From positions 1,141 to 65,140 of the forward strand of contig NZ_JXLB01000010.1 in assembly GCF_001886195.1 (NCBI RefSeq): 64,000 nucleotides of DNA, written 5' to 3'. The notes under the pieces were generated by a model, which searched no databases, had not been told where the DNA came from, and saw nothing but the letters and a program-made list of their open reading frames with translations. Positions 9,706 through 20,221 of the stretch are shown here, in pieces. Numbering within the stretch: the stretch's first letter is position 1; each line of letters begins with the position of its first letter. The position numbers and the translations under genes are program-made. Source of the DNA: Enterococcus ratti (GTDB lineage Bacteria; Bacillota; Bacilli; Lactobacillales; Enterococcaceae).

Positions 9706-10781
9706 TGATTCTCACACTTTATTTAACGGTACTGATAATAAATATTTTTGCAGTCTTTAGAAAGAAACCTAATAAATTATTGCTTTTGTTAAGTGTGTTT
9801 ATTTTAGGATTAATATTTGCCGGCGGAACCGAGAACACCGATATGGTTTATTACAAAGCCACTTATTTTAATGACGCACAAATCAAATATAAAGCAACAG
9901 AATTTGGTTTCTACTATTTCGTTCAGTTGTGTCGGCAATTTCATGTCGGTCTTTTTGGTATGCGGGGCATGGTATTTCTATTTTCACTTCTTTTGATTAA
10001 TCCAACGATCAAAAGGTATTGTAGCAACAGTCACTTTTTTATAGTTATATATACGTTATTTTTATTTTTTATTGATACGATTCAGTTGAGAAATGTAATG
10101 GCTATTGCCATAGTGATCTACTTCTTTCCATGTCTATTAGAAAACAAACGAATAAAATATTTCTTTGGGGTTATTTTTGCAAGTTTTTTCCATACCATTA
10201 GTTTGTTTTATTTAATATTTTTGTTACTGTCTTCGAAAAACAAAAATTTTTTTATCCAGATCACTATTGGTGGTGCAGCTATTTTAGAAATGATCTATAC
10301 CATCTATAACGGTACACCACCGTATTTAAATTATTTAATTGAAGGATTTTCCACAAACTATGGGCGAATTCAACAATACACTGAAACGATTACCAATGGT
10401 TCTCTTCAAGTAGTTGCGCTTTTCTTATTAAATGCTCTGTTGGCTTATTGGGCGAATTTAGCTGTTCCAAAAAGTACGATTAGTCCAAAAAATAAAATGT
10501 TCTCACAGTATGTGTTTTATGCATCCGTACTTTTATTGATGTTTCTCCCTTTACTTTGGTATTCTGTTGAATTTTATCGTGTAGCAAGAGGAACATTACC
10601 TTTAATTTATATTTCGGTCATTAATGCATGTTATAAATACAAAAAAATGACCTACTATCAACTCGTGTTAGTGTGTTTGCTAATAATTAATTTAGCAGCA
10701 TGGTTTTATATTTCTTACTTTTCAATTTCGATGCCAGATAGGATTTTTAATCCGTTATTTTATCATAATGAACTTCTATAA
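9705..10781 (+). CDS. EpsG-family polysaccharide polymerase (Wzy-type)
   Basis: A 358-residue protein with about ten membrane helices and an external FAGGTENTDMVYYKATY motif typical of the EpsG family. It probably joins lipid-linked repeat units outside the membrane. It is the only polytopic protein here besides the flippase, as expected for a Wzx/Wzy pathway. Overlaps at both ends place it in the same operon. The sequence is too variable to say which linkage it makes. Confidence 0.85.
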   Translation: MILTLYLTVLIINIFAVFRKKPNKLLLLLSVFILGLIFAGGTENTDMVYYKATYFNDAQIKYKATEFGFYYFVQLCRQFHVGLFGMRGMVFLFSLLLINPTIKRYCSNSHFFIVIYTLFLFFIDTIQLRNVMAIAIVIYFFPCLLENKRIKYFFGVIFASFFHTISLFYLIFLLLSSKNKNFFIQITIGGAAILEMIYTIYNGTPPYLNYLIEGFSTNYGRIQQYTETITNGSLQVVALFLLNALLAYWANLAVPKSTISPKNKMFSQYVFYASVLLLMFLPLLWYSVEFYRVARGTLPLIYISVINACYKYKKMTYYQLVLVCLLIINLAAWFYISYFSISMPDRIFNPLFYHNELL

Positions 10782-10797
10782 GAAAGGACAAAATACA

Positions 10798-11943
10798 GTG
10801 AGTATCTTATTTTTGAGTGGAATTTCGGCAGAAGAAAATGGTGGAATTTTTAAAAAAATTTGTTCCCAAGCAAAGTATATGAGTAATCATAAAAAAAAAT
10901 GTTGGCTGCTTTACTACTTTAATCAAGAAATACGTATCCGTGAATTTTATGACACACGATGGACGAATGACAGTAAGCTAAAAGACACATTTGCAAGGAA
11001 TAACCGTCAAAAGATAAAAGCCATACAAGAAGCAGCAAAAGACCTATTGCTAACAAAAAAATGGACATTTTTTTATTTTCGAGATCAATATTATACCCAC
11101 ATCATGCATCAATTGTTACGCATTTCTAAAGAAAAAGGCATTCAAACAATTTTAGAGATTCCTACTTTTCCTTATTATAAAGAACAATGGAATGTTTCTC
11201 CAAATAAGCTAAAAGGTGGATTAAGTTTAGCATGGAATTATTTTGGGGATCAATTATATAAAAGACAATGTAACAAAATTGCTGTTATTGCAGCAAAAAC
11301 ATTAGGTAAGAAAACATCAAAGATGATCCCATTTTACAATGGCGTAGACCCAGATGTTTTAAAAGTCAATCTTTATAAAAAAAGGGAAGAACAATCAGTC
11401 TATCGTATCATTGCAGTAGGAAACTTCTATCCTTATCATGGATTGGATCGCTTGGTGGAAGGCTTAAGGCTTTATTATCAAACGAAGACAAGTAAAGATC
11501 CAGACATTTTTTTTGATATTGTAGGCAGCGGTTCAGTAATTGGTGAGTTAAAGCAATTAGTTACTCGCTATCAATTGCAAAAAACGATTATTTTCCATGG
11601 GTATAAAGACCGTGAAGAACTAGAACAGATTTATAAGCAAGCGTCTATCGCAGCTGGAACGTTAAAGTTGCATTTGCGAGGTGCTGATAATGAGACAGCA
11701 ATTAAAGTGTCAGAGGCACTTTATCAAGGAATACCAATCATCACTTCAGGACAAACGCCATTTTTTAAAGCAATAAAGCAGAATATTCATCAGGTAAAGG
11801 ATGACGATTCTCCTATTTCAATTGATGAAATGCTTCATTTTTTAGACAAAAAACAATCATTGATTGAAGATCAGGTGTTACTTGACCTTTTCTCATGGGA
11901 AAAAATAATAGCGAACATTTTCGCGTTTAGGAGTGAAGAATAA
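10798..11943 (+). CDS. glycosyltransferase (GT4/GT-B type)
   Basis: A 381-residue protein with a GT-B fold. The N-terminus reads SILFLSGISAEENGGIFKK. The C-terminal half has YRIIAVGNFYPYHGLDRLVEGL, a FHGYKDREEL segment and a late KVSEALYQGIPIITS motif matching the GT4 donor site. GTG at 10798 has AAAGGA 9 bases upstream; an ATG at 10768 would extend into the previous gene without a clear site. It overlaps the next start by one base. Confidence 0.78.
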   Translation: MSILFLSGISAEENGGIFKKICSQAKYMSNHKKKCWLLYYFNQEIRIREFYDTRWTNDSKLKDTFARNNRQKIKAIQEAAKDLLLTKKWTFFYFRDQYYTHIMHQLLRISKEKGIQTILEIPTFPYYKEQWNVSPNKLKGGLSLAWNYFGDQLYKRQCNKIAVIAAKTLGKKTSKMIPFYNGVDPDVLKVNLYKKREEQSVYRIIAVGNFYPYHGLDRLVEGLRLYYQTKTSKDPDIFFDIVGSGSVIGELKQLVTRYQLQKTIIFHGYKDREELEQIYKQASIAAGTLKLHLRGADNETAIKVSEALYQGIPIITSGQTPFFKAIKQNIHQVKDDDSPISIDEMLHFLDKKQSLIEDQVLLDLFSWEKIIANIFAFRSEE

Positions 11944-12794
11944 TGAAAATATTAGTAACTGGAGCAAATGGCTATTTAGGAACAGGAATTGTCAATCAAT
12001 TGCTTAAAGATGGCTATGAAGTAGTAGCCACAGATGTCAGTACCGACCGAATAAATAAAAAAGCTGCTATTTATCAAGAAAGTCTTTTCAATATAGAAGA
12101 TCCTTATCATTATTTTGGTGAGCCGGATATTTTGCTTCATCTTGCATGGCAGGATGGCTTTGTTCATAACGCCGAAAGTCATATTAGAAATTTATCTGAC
12201 CATGCGTTATTTTTGAAAAAGTTTTTCTTATCCGATATTGATAAAATTGCAGTCATGGGGTCCATGCATGAAGTTGGTTTTTATGAAGGATGCATTGACG
12301 AATTCACCCCGACACATCCAATGAGTTATTACGGGATTGCTAAAGACTCTTTAAGGAATTTTAGTTCTTTCATGGCAAAAGAAACAGGTAAAAAATTTCA
12401 ATGGTTACGTGCGTATTATATTGTCTCTAATCAACCAGGAGGAAGTTCCATTTTTTCAAAAATTTTTGAAAAAGCGAGCACTCAAGAAAAAGATTTTCCT
12501 TTCACTATGGGAGAAAACCAATACGATTTTCTTGATTATGATGAATTTTGTTTGCAGGTGGCCGCAACTGTCGAACAAGATGAAATTACTGGTATCATCA
12601 ATATTTGTTCCGGTTATCCGGTTAAATTGAAAGAACGCGTAGAAAAGTTTATTACGGATAATCAACTTGATGTTCGTTTGATGTATGGTGCATATCCGGA
12701 TAGAAAATATGATTCTAAAGCGGTATGGGGAAATAACAAAAAAATTCAAAAAATTTTAAATCAGTATAAAAATAAAAAGTATAGTAAGGTGTAA
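11943..12794 (+). CDS. NAD-dependent sugar epimerase/dehydratase (extended SDR)
   Basis: A 283-residue extended short-chain dehydrogenase. The cofactor loop is at residues 7-13 (GANGYLG), and the catalytic YYGIAKDSL gives the Y-x3-K pair. It probably reshapes a nucleotide sugar for the polymer. It is somewhat shorter than GalE (about 330), and the substrate cannot be deduced. It sits directly before a UDP-glucose dehydrogenase, so the polymer may contain an acidic sugar or its derivative. Confidence 0.83.
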   Translation: MKILVTGANGYLGTGIVNQLLKDGYEVVATDVSTDRINKKAAIYQESLFNIEDPYHYFGEPDILLHLAWQDGFVHNAESHIRNLSDHALFLKKFFLSDIDKIAVMGSMHEVGFYEGCIDEFTPTHPMSYYGIAKDSLRNFSSFMAKETGKKFQWLRAYYIVSNQPGGSSIFSKIFEKASTQEKDFPFTMGENQYDFLDYDEFCLQVAATVEQDEITGIINICSGYPVKLKERVEKFITDNQLDVRLMYGAYPDRKYDSKAVWGNNKKIQKILNQYKNKKYSKV

Positions 12795-12797
12795 TAA

Positions 12798-13964
12798 ATG
12801 AAACTATCTGTTTTTGGTATGGGCTACGTTGGACTAGCCAATGCGTTACTGCTTGCGCAAAATAATGAAGTCATAGCTTACGATATCGATCGGGAAAAAA
12901 TAAAGCAGTTGTCACAAAGAAAATCGCCTATTGAAGACAAAGAAGTACAAGACTTTTTAACAAATGAAGCGTTAAATATTACCTTTACACAAGACTTCAA
13001 AACGGCAGCATTATTTGGTAAGTATATTCTTATTGCTACGCCAACAGATTATGACGAACAAAAAAATCTTTTTGATACTTCTACCATCGAAGCAGTTATT
13101 GAAGAAGTTCAGGCGTTGAGAAAAGATGCCGTTTTTATTATTAAGTCAACGATACCCTTAGGTTATATTCAATCTTTGAAAAAGAAATACCACTCGAATA
13201 ATTTCATTTTCTCGCCAGAATTTTTGCGAGAAGGAAAAGCACTGTATGATAATTTATATCCTTCTCGAATTGTTGTAGGGGAAAATACCAAAAGAGGGCA
13301 AGAAATTGCTATGCTTTTTAAACAAAATGCAAGAAAAAAAGAGATTCCTATCGTGCTAACGGGTTCAATGGAAGCTGAAGCAATCAAACTATTTTCAAAT
13401 ACGTACTTGGCATTACGAATCGCTTACTTTAATGAACTTGATACTTACGCAGAAATTAATGGGTTGAATACTGCGCAAATCATTTCAGGTGTGTCGATGG
13501 ATCCTAGAATTGGCGCTTACTATAATAATCCTTCCTTTGGGTATGGCGGCTATTGTTTACCCAAAGATACCAAACAATTATTGGCTAATTATCATCATGT
13601 GCCAAGTGATCTCATTCAAGCCGTGGTGAAAGCCAATGACACAAGAAAAGAATTTATTGCCGATCAGATTATTAAAAAGAATCCTAAAGTAGTAGGAGTT
13701 TACCGTTTAACAATGAAGTCAGGATCTGATAACTTTAGATATTCTTCTGTTTTAAGTGTGATGCATTATCTGAAAGAAAAAGGAGTAACAGTGATTATCT
13801 ACGAACCTACTGTAAAAGCTGGTTATTTTTCAGATTTTGAAGTAATAAAAGAGTTAAATAAGTTCAAAAAAAACTCAGATATCATTTTAGCTAATCGCTT
13901 TGATCCCAAGTTAAAGGACGTTAACGAGAAGGTATACACTCGAGATATATTCGGAAGGGACTAA
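12798..13964 (+). CDS. ugd: UDP-glucose 6-dehydrogenase
   Basis: A 388-residue enzyme that oxidises UDP-glucose to UDP-glucuronate using two NAD. The Rossmann motif is GMGYVGLA at residues 7-14, the substrate lysine region is SPEFLREGKAL, and the catalytic cysteine is in FGYGGYCLPKDTK. Length and motif order match the streptococcal HasB/Cap type. It follows the epimerase by 3 bases. It implies that glucuronic acid, or a sugar made from it, is present in the polysaccharide. Confidence 0.94.
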   Translation: MKLSVFGMGYVGLANALLLAQNNEVIAYDIDREKIKQLSQRKSPIEDKEVQDFLTNEALNITFTQDFKTAALFGKYILIATPTDYDEQKNLFDTSTIEAVIEEVQALRKDAVFIIKSTIPLGYIQSLKKKYHSNNFIFSPEFLREGKALYDNLYPSRIVVGENTKRGQEIAMLFKQNARKKEIPIVLTGSMEAEAIKLFSNTYLALRIAYFNELDTYAEINGLNTAQIISGVSMDPRIGAYYNNPSFGYGGYCLPKDTKQLLANYHHVPSDLIQAVVKANDTRKEFIADQIIKKNPKVVGVYRLTMKSGSDNFRYSSVLSVMHYLKEKGVTVIIYEPTVKAGYFSDFEVIKELNKFKKNSDIILANRFDPKLKDVNEKVYTRDIFGRD

Positions 13965-13969
13965 TTAAA

Positions 13970-15385
13970 GTGAAACATGTACTCAAAAATTTTGGTTACC
14001 AGTCTCTTTTTCAATTAACAAAAATTATTATGCCCATCATCACAGTACCAATTGTTTCTAAAGCACTAGGACCTAGTGGATTAGGTATTTTTAATTATAC
14101 AAATTCGATTGCTCAATATTTTGTGTTAGTTGCCAGTTTAGGTATTGCAATGTATGGAAATCGAGAAATTGCTTTAGTTTATCATCGAAAAGAAAATATT
14201 TCTAAAATTTTTTGGGAAATATGCTTGTTAAAAGTTATTTTAACAAGCATCACGCTTGTTGTTTATTTTTTATTTATTTCTTTTTTGGATAATAGATTTT
14301 ATTTTTATATTCAAAGTCTTACTATTTTAGCTGTTATGTTTGATATTTCATGGTTTTTTATGGGAATAGAAGATTTTAAAAAAAATAGCATGACGAATCT
14401 AGGAATTCAGTTTATTACGTTTATTCTGATTGTTTGTTTTATCAAGGATTCTTCTGATACGCGCTTGTATGTTTTGTTACAATCATTAGGCACTTTGTTG
14501 TCACAAGTATTTACTTGGTTCTTTATCCGCAAGCATATTGATTTTAAAAGAATCCTATTAATAGATAGTTTACGACATGCACGAGCATCTTTTGAGTTTT
14601 TTATTCCGCAAGTAGCGATTCTTCTTTATACAAATTTAAATAAAACGTTGTTGGGAATTTTTATTGGCAGCACAGCTGTTGGATATTATACAAATTCTCT
14701 CACGATCAATACAGTATTTATTACAATCATCACAACTGTTGATATGGTTTTATTGCCTCATATGAGCGGTTTGTATGCAAAAGGAAATGTCAAAAAAATG
14801 GTAGCCATTATTGATAAAACCATCCATTTGCAATTGTACTTTAGTATTCCTGCGATGTTTGGTATGCTTACGGTTTATGATAAATTAGTTCCATGGTTTT
14901 TTGGTAAAGACTTTCTGTTTATTAATAAAGTGATTCCGATTTTTTCAATTTTGATCGTGGTGATGCCGTTAGGAATGTCTATTTCTAGACAATATTTAAT
15001 TCCAATTGGCAAAGTGAAGGTCTATAATAAATCTGTATTGATCGGTGCGGTCATCAATATTTTATGTAATTTGATCTTGTTACCATCTATTGGGTTCTTT
15101 GGCGTTGTTTTTTCCAATATTTTAGCTGAAATTTTTGTGACAATGGTTCGTACCAATTCGTTCTTAAAAAGAACTAATTTTCGCTTTCACAAAAGAGAAT
15201 TACAGATCATTTTCAGTTCAGCCATTATTATGTGGTTGGTGACACGAATGGTCACAAAGGCAATGCCTCCGACATTATTGACCAATTTAGTTCAAGTAAC
15301 TTTGGCACTTTCTATTTATTTAGTGTTGACGACATTTTTAGGCTATAACCCTATTTTAAACAGCCTAAAAGAAATGAAGGAATGA
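13970..15385 (+). CDS. polysaccharide flippase (Wzx family)
   Basis: A 471-residue protein with about 12-14 membrane helices and the Wzx/RfbX start (FGYQSLFQLTKIIMPIITVPIVSKALGPSGLGIFNY). It would move the lipid-linked repeat unit across the membrane for the EpsG-type polymerase. Start is GTG at 13970 with GGAAGGGA upstream. It is the last gene of the operon; no clear terminator is seen after it, only AT-rich sequence. Confidence 0.92.
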   Translation: MKHVLKNFGYQSLFQLTKIIMPIITVPIVSKALGPSGLGIFNYTNSIAQYFVLVASLGIAMYGNREIALVYHRKENISKIFWEICLLKVILTSITLVVYFLFISFLDNRFYFYIQSLTILAVMFDISWFFMGIEDFKKNSMTNLGIQFITFILIVCFIKDSSDTRLYVLLQSLGTLLSQVFTWFFIRKHIDFKRILLIDSLRHARASFEFFIPQVAILLYTNLNKTLLGIFIGSTAVGYYTNSLTINTVFITIITTVDMVLLPHMSGLYAKGNVKKMVAIIDKTIHLQLYFSIPAMFGMLTVYDKLVPWFFGKDFLFINKVIPIFSILIVVMPLGMSISRQYLIPIGKVKVYNKSVLIGAVINILCNLILLPSIGFFGVVFSNILAEIFVTMVRTNSFLKRTNFRFHKRELQIIFSSAIIMWLVTRMVTKAMPPTLLTNLVQVTLALSIYLVLTTFLGYNPILNSLKEMKE

Positions 15386-15624
15386 TCGAATAAGATTTCA
15401 TTTTATTTAATTTCAATGAATAATCATAAAATATTTTTTTTAAATAAAATTAAAAAAAAAAATCTTTTATTGTAAAAGAGTAAATACAAATGGTTTTGGC
15501 TAGGAGCAATCCTTCCTATTCTTAAAATTCAAACGAATCGTTCCTACAAATACCTTTAATGCGATACTTGATTGCTTTGAGTCCAACCATTGTATTTACA
15601 ATTATTTGTTGGAGGGCGAGATCT

Positions 15625-16041
15625 ATGAGTAAAATTTATGAGGTAGCTACTATTAATACAGGTGGCCGTAATGGAAAAATCTATTCACAAGAGAAAAAGT
15701 TTTTATATGAGGTAGCAGCACCTGGCTCACAAAATACAAAGGCAACAAATCCAGAAGAACTTTTTGCAGCAGCTTACAGTGCGTGTTTTAATGGTGCTCT
15801 AGAATTAGTTTTATCTAGAAAGAACATGAATCAGTCAAGTTCAGTTAAAGCAACTGTTTCCTTGTTAAATCATGGGGATGCAGATTTTACAATAGAAGTC
15901 GTTTTATCCGTTTATATTAAAGAAATGTCAAAAGAAGAAGCAATGAAACTTGTTGAAGAAGCAGATAAGGTTTGTCCTTATTCTAAAGCTTTAAGAGGTA
16001 ATGTTAATGTTACTTTAGAAATTAGTGAGATAGAATTTTAA
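15625..16041 (+). CDS. OsmC/Ohr family organic hydroperoxide resistance protein
   Basis: A 138-residue cytoplasmic peroxiredoxin-like protein. The two redox cysteines are in YSACFNGAL and KVCPYSKA, the OsmC/Ohr arrangement. It reduces organic hydroperoxides, usually with lipoylated partners. ATG at 15625 has GGAGGG 8 bases upstream; the frame opens 22 codons earlier but that part is not conserved in type. Single-gene unit with a strong terminator. The choice between Ohr and another OsmC subfamily is open. Confidence 0.88.
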   Translation: MSKIYEVATINTGGRNGKIYSQEKKFLYEVAAPGSQNTKATNPEELFAAAYSACFNGALELVLSRKNMNQSSSVKATVSLLNHGDADFTIEVVLSVYIKEMSKEEAMKLVEEADKVCPYSKALRGNVNVTLEISEIEF

Positions 16042-16090
16042 ATTTAAACGAATTCTTCAATTTTTATTTTAAGAAATAAAAGCATTAACC

Positions 16091-16140
16091 AAATATATTA
16101 GAAAAGCAATGGGGGAGCTTTTCTAATATATTTTTTTTTT
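16091..16140 (+). terminator. terminator after the OsmC/Ohr gene
   Basis: A perfect 17-bp stem (16091-16107 with 16117-16133) runs into a run of ten T. Confidence 0.92.
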
Positions 16141-16254
16141 ATAATTATCTGTTTCAAACATTAAATTATAAAAAAAATAAATTTGTTGTTTTATGTAAAA
16201 TAAATATATAGGGATATATTATATTATCTGCTTTATCTCTTATACTCTCTTACA

Positions 16255-16345
16255 TGAGGTTGGAGTGAAAGTTCCAGCCTCAACTCCTAAAAAAGGACTT
16301 CCAGTTAGGATATCTTAGCGGAACAATCGCAAAGGAGGCTAAAAA
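16255..16345 (+). promoter_or_regulatory. structured leader of the small secreted protein gene
   Basis: A hairpin GAGGTTGGA / TCCAGCCTC with one G-U pair lies at about 16256-16281, not followed by a T run, about 65 bases before the start codon. Its function is not known; it may be a leader structure or a dispersed enterococcal-type repeat. Confidence 0.35.
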
Positions 16346-16795
16346 ATGAAGTTATGTGTATGGTGTTTAACGGTATTAACTAGTTTTTTTCTTGGAATGT
16401 TTGTAATGTGTGCATTTAACATTCCTCAAGAAAATGACCTCAATGAACCAGTTGCAATTAAAATAACCAATATGTCGAATTCTTCAACACAAGAGGCACA
16501 GTCCACAACACGGAAAAATTTCAACGGATCATTAAAAGAAGCGATTAAAACCTATCAAAACTGTTATATGAATCAATGCAATACACCTGTTATGGACAAT
16601 AAAACAGTTAATCTGTATAGTGATGGATTCACGGTGAAAAATGAAGAAAAAGAATATAATTTAGAATTTTCGACGGAAATAAACAAAACTAAAACAACAG
16701 ATCAAGAATCTAAAAAAAAACAAGTAGCTTACTATCAGGCGGTTCGTAGAAAAGCGCAATATCAAAAATTTAAAAAATTTATTGAAAGTTATTAA
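16346..16795 (+). CDS. small membrane-anchored or secreted protein, unknown function
   Basis: A 149-residue protein with one N-terminal hydrophobic segment (about residues 4-26, with three cysteines) that could be a signal or an anchor. The exported part is polar, with a cysteine pair in NCYMNQC and a lysine-rich C-terminus ending KFKKFIESY. AAAGGAGG lies at good distance from the ATG. I do not recognise the family. The paired cysteines could form a disulfide outside the cell. Confidence 0.7.
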   Translation: MKLCVWCLTVLTSFFLGMFVMCAFNIPQENDLNEPVAIKITNMSNSSTQEAQSTTRKNFNGSLKEAIKTYQNCYMNQCNTPVMDNKTVNLYSDGFTVKNEEKEYNLEFSTEINKTKTTDQESKKKQVAYYQAVRRKAQYQKFKKFIESY

Positions 16796-16959
16796 AGTTA
16801 TATGAAAACAATCAGAAACAACTAAATCTAAAAAAGTGGTTTTTGAAAGTATCATTAGATAAATTAGATGGTGACTTTAAGAAAAATAAGTAAGCAAAAA
16901 TGCCAACGTTGATGTCTATCTAAGTTATGTAAAAAATTGAGGGAAAATAATTAAATCAG

Positions 16960-17003
16960 AAAGCGACGACGGTAAATATTTTTGCCGCAGTCGCTTTTTA
17001 TTT
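16960..17003. terminator. bidirectional terminator between convergent genes
   Basis: Arms AAAGCGAC / GTCGCTTT plus an inner CGG/CCG pairing after a two-base internal loop (16960-16997). T-rich sequence follows on the plus strand and weaker T-rich sequence on the minus strand. Confidence 0.75.
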
Positions 17004-17010
17004 TGTCCAT

Positions 17011-17718
17011 TTAAACTTTTTTTGGCAGTTGTTCATAAAAGGCTGCTTTTGTAGCAGTAATATAAGGGTTTAACCATAAATATCCAATTCCTGCTGTTAA
17101 TATGGCTAAAATATGCCAGCCGATAAAAGAAAGATCGAGCCAAAATAATTTTCCTTTGTAACCGTTCATTAATTTACGACTAGCAGTAATGGTGTCTAAG
17201 ACTCGAGGTTTTTCACCCGTTTGTGCTACAACATCATAGTAGATAAAGTAACTTTGCGAATAAGAATAGATTTTGATAATTCCAGGAATAACAAGCAATA
17301 AAGCCCATAAGCTAGTAAAGATAGATAGCAAAATTGCTAATAAAATTACTCCACCAAAAAAGGATTTAGTGAAAGCACGAAAGGCATCTTTAAAAGGCAC
17401 GATTTGTGTTTTTGTTCCACGCAAGATATCTAAATAAGTCCATGAGATGCCGCTCATGAATAAAGCACTAATAACACCAGAAACAATGCCACCCCCACTT
17501 GATGCACCGTTACTCTGATTATTGATTGATTCTTGTATGATAGTTGTATCGCCATAAGAGCGAGCGATTAGCAAAATCGTCGGAATCGCAAGAACCATAA
17601 TAATAGCAATCGCAATTAGAGTAGGGATTAAATTTAGTAATACCGCTTGGCCCCAGCGGCCCTTCAAGCTATCTTTTGCTTGTTGTTTCAGTTCTTTAGA
17701 AGATTGCACACATTTCAC
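17011..17718 (-). CDS. DUF975 family integral membrane protein
   Basis: A 235-residue protein with about five to six membrane helices. The N-terminal LKQQAKDSLKGRWGQAVLLNLIP and the late KLMNGYKGKLFWLDLSFIGWHIL are typical of DUF975. A Ser/Gly/Asn-rich loop lies at about 60-78. The role of the family is unknown. The AAGGAG upstream of the start is well placed. In enterococci queA usually precedes tgt; here this gene, on the opposite strand, is the neighbour. Confidence 0.85.
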   Translation of the reverse strand: MKCVQSSKELKQQAKDSLKGRWGQAVLLNLIPTLIAIAIIMVLAIPTILLIARSYGDTTIIQESINNQSNGASSGGGIVSGVISALFMSGISWTYLDILRGTKTQIVPFKDAFRAFTKSFFGGVILLAILLSIFTSLWALLLVIPGIIKIYSYSQSYFIYYDVVAQTGEKPRVLDTITASRKLMNGYKGKLFWLDLSFIGWHILAILTAGIGYLWLNPYITATKAAFYEQLPKKV

Positions 17719-18119
17719 TCCTTTTTATTCATGAACTAAGTATAACAAAAAAGACCTATTTTTACTTTATTTTAATTTTCATTTTTACTTGAAATATTGT
17801 TCTTTTTACCTATTCTAGTCTCTTGCGAAATAATTGTTACTAAGAGCTTTTTTATCCTTTAGCGGCAAGTAAAAATGCAAAATTTATTGAAAAAAATTAA
17901 TCCAAAATTTAATATTAAGTATATGGTCTTTCCTCCTCCTTTTTTATTTGTAAATTTATTTATACCATTTCTTCATTCATAAATTCTGTAAAAATGTAGA
18001 AGAGGAGTCAATCAGTGTTATCCAATTTCTTAATAAATGCAAAATGATAAAAAAGAAGGATAAATGAAAGCGTATAAAAGGTGTTGCAAAAAATAGCTGG
18101 AACAATTATGATGATGGGA
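17719..18119. other. AT-rich intergenic region upstream of the structured RNA
   Basis: No gene is seen. It holds the divergent upstream region of the DUF975 gene and the 5' edge of the structured RNA described next. A near-cre sequence (ATGAAAGCGTATAAAA, 18064-18079) departs from the consensus at the conserved CA. Confidence 0.4.
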
Positions 18120-18475
18120 GTTATAGAATTTTCGAGTGTGAAAATCCACTATTTCAATAGTAGAATGACAGCTCGTCAATGTACTGTAAGAATGTAGGGA
18201 AACTTACATTTAGAGAATACGTAAATACTTTCGTATTCCAACAAAGAAGTTGAATTGCTGGGAACTCGTAAAGCTAACTTAACGACAACGTAGAGATAAT
18301 TAAACTCAAGCGTGACCGTAGCAAAAGCAGAAAAAATAAGTTAGATGGTGTAAGGTTAAATCCTAAAAATTTGATAATCGAAAATCAGCATCCTAAAAAT
18401 AGGAAGTTTCAACGACTGTTCCTCTTGAAGGAAAGTACACATAAGCGTGTGGAGTGTCAGCAGTGCAATTATTAT
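18120..18475 (+). ncRNA. group I intron-like structured RNA in the tgt leader
   Basis: A 355-base non-coding stretch with strong local pairing: AGTG/CACT (18135-18150), ACTATT/AATAGT (18148-18161), TGTAAG/CTTACA (18185-18208), GAATACG/CGTATTC (18215-18238), TAACTTA/TAAGTTA (18275-18343) and TTCC/GGAA (18419-18433). Core-like strings occur in group I order: AATTGCTGGGAACTCGTAAA (18253), GATAATCGAAAATCAGCATC (18373) and TTTCAACGACTG (18407). They resemble P3-P4, P6-P7 and the 5' strand of P7 of phage-type IA introns. The partner P7 strand, P8-P9 and the 3' splice site were not found before tgt, so it may be 3'-truncated. The class is inferred from memory of the motifs. Confidence 0.5.
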
Positions 18476-18494
18476 AGAGAAAGTAGGGAATTGA

Positions 18495-19640
<1,146 letters not shown>

Positions 19641-19732
19641 TCTTTTTATCTAAATTTAAGTAAAAAACTAGTGTCTAGCGCCATTTTCTGCTAAAGTTGA
19701 AATTGTGGATACATGTTAGTGAGGTGAAAAAA

Positions 19733-20116
19733 ATGGGATCATTACCAATGTTAGTGATGTTCGTTGCTCTTTTAGCAATGTGGTACTTCATGTCACGTAC
19801 GCAAAAGAAGCAACAACAAGAACGTCAAAATTTATTAGATAGCATGAAACCTGGTGATGAAGTCGTGACGATCGGCGGACTGCACGGTGTTATTTCAGAA
19901 ATTGACAATGAAAAGCGTACAGTTGTTTTAGACTGTGAAGGAATTTTCTTAGAATACGACCGTGCAGCAATTAAAACGGTAAAATCTGGAACTGTCGTAA
20001 CCAATGATGCGAAGGTAAATACAGTAACCGAACCGAAAGCTGCTGAAAAAGTAGAAGTCAAAGAGGACATGACTGAAACGATAGAAGAATCAGAAGAAAG
20101 CAAAGAAAACAAATAA
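19733..20116 (+). CDS. yajC: preprotein translocase subunit YajC
   Basis: A 127-residue protein with one N-terminal membrane helix (MGSLPMLVMFVALLAMWYFM) and the YajC core RTQKKQQQERQNLLDSMKPGDEVVTIGGLHGVI. It associates with SecDF at the translocase. The acidic tail (EDMTETIEESEESKENK) is common in Firmicutes. ATG at 19733 has GAGGTG at good distance; 12 upstream in-frame codons are not conserved in type. The gene order tgt-yajC is conserved in lactic acid bacteria. Confidence 0.95.
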   Translation: MGSLPMLVMFVALLAMWYFMSRTQKKQQQERQNLLDSMKPGDEVVTIGGLHGVISEIDNEKRTVVLDCEGIFLEYDRAAIKTVKSGTVVTNDAKVNTVTEPKAAEKVEVKEDMTETIEESEESKENK

Positions 20117-20163
20117 ATTTTGCTAAATGAGATGCTGGGGATAGAATCCAGTTTCAAGAAATT

Positions 20164-20221
20164 AGCCGTATGCATGAAAATTAGAAAAAACAATTTTTCG
20201 TGTGTACGGTTTATTTTTTTG
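20164..20221 (+). terminator. terminator after yajC
   Basis: A long imperfect stem with several G-U pairs (20165-20182 with 20192-20210) followed by TTATTTTTTT. It separates yajC from adhE. Confidence 0.7.

Noticed and set aside
18064-18079. Possible cre site upstream of the tgt leader
   Set aside because: It misses the conserved CA half, and there is no carbon-use gene downstream.
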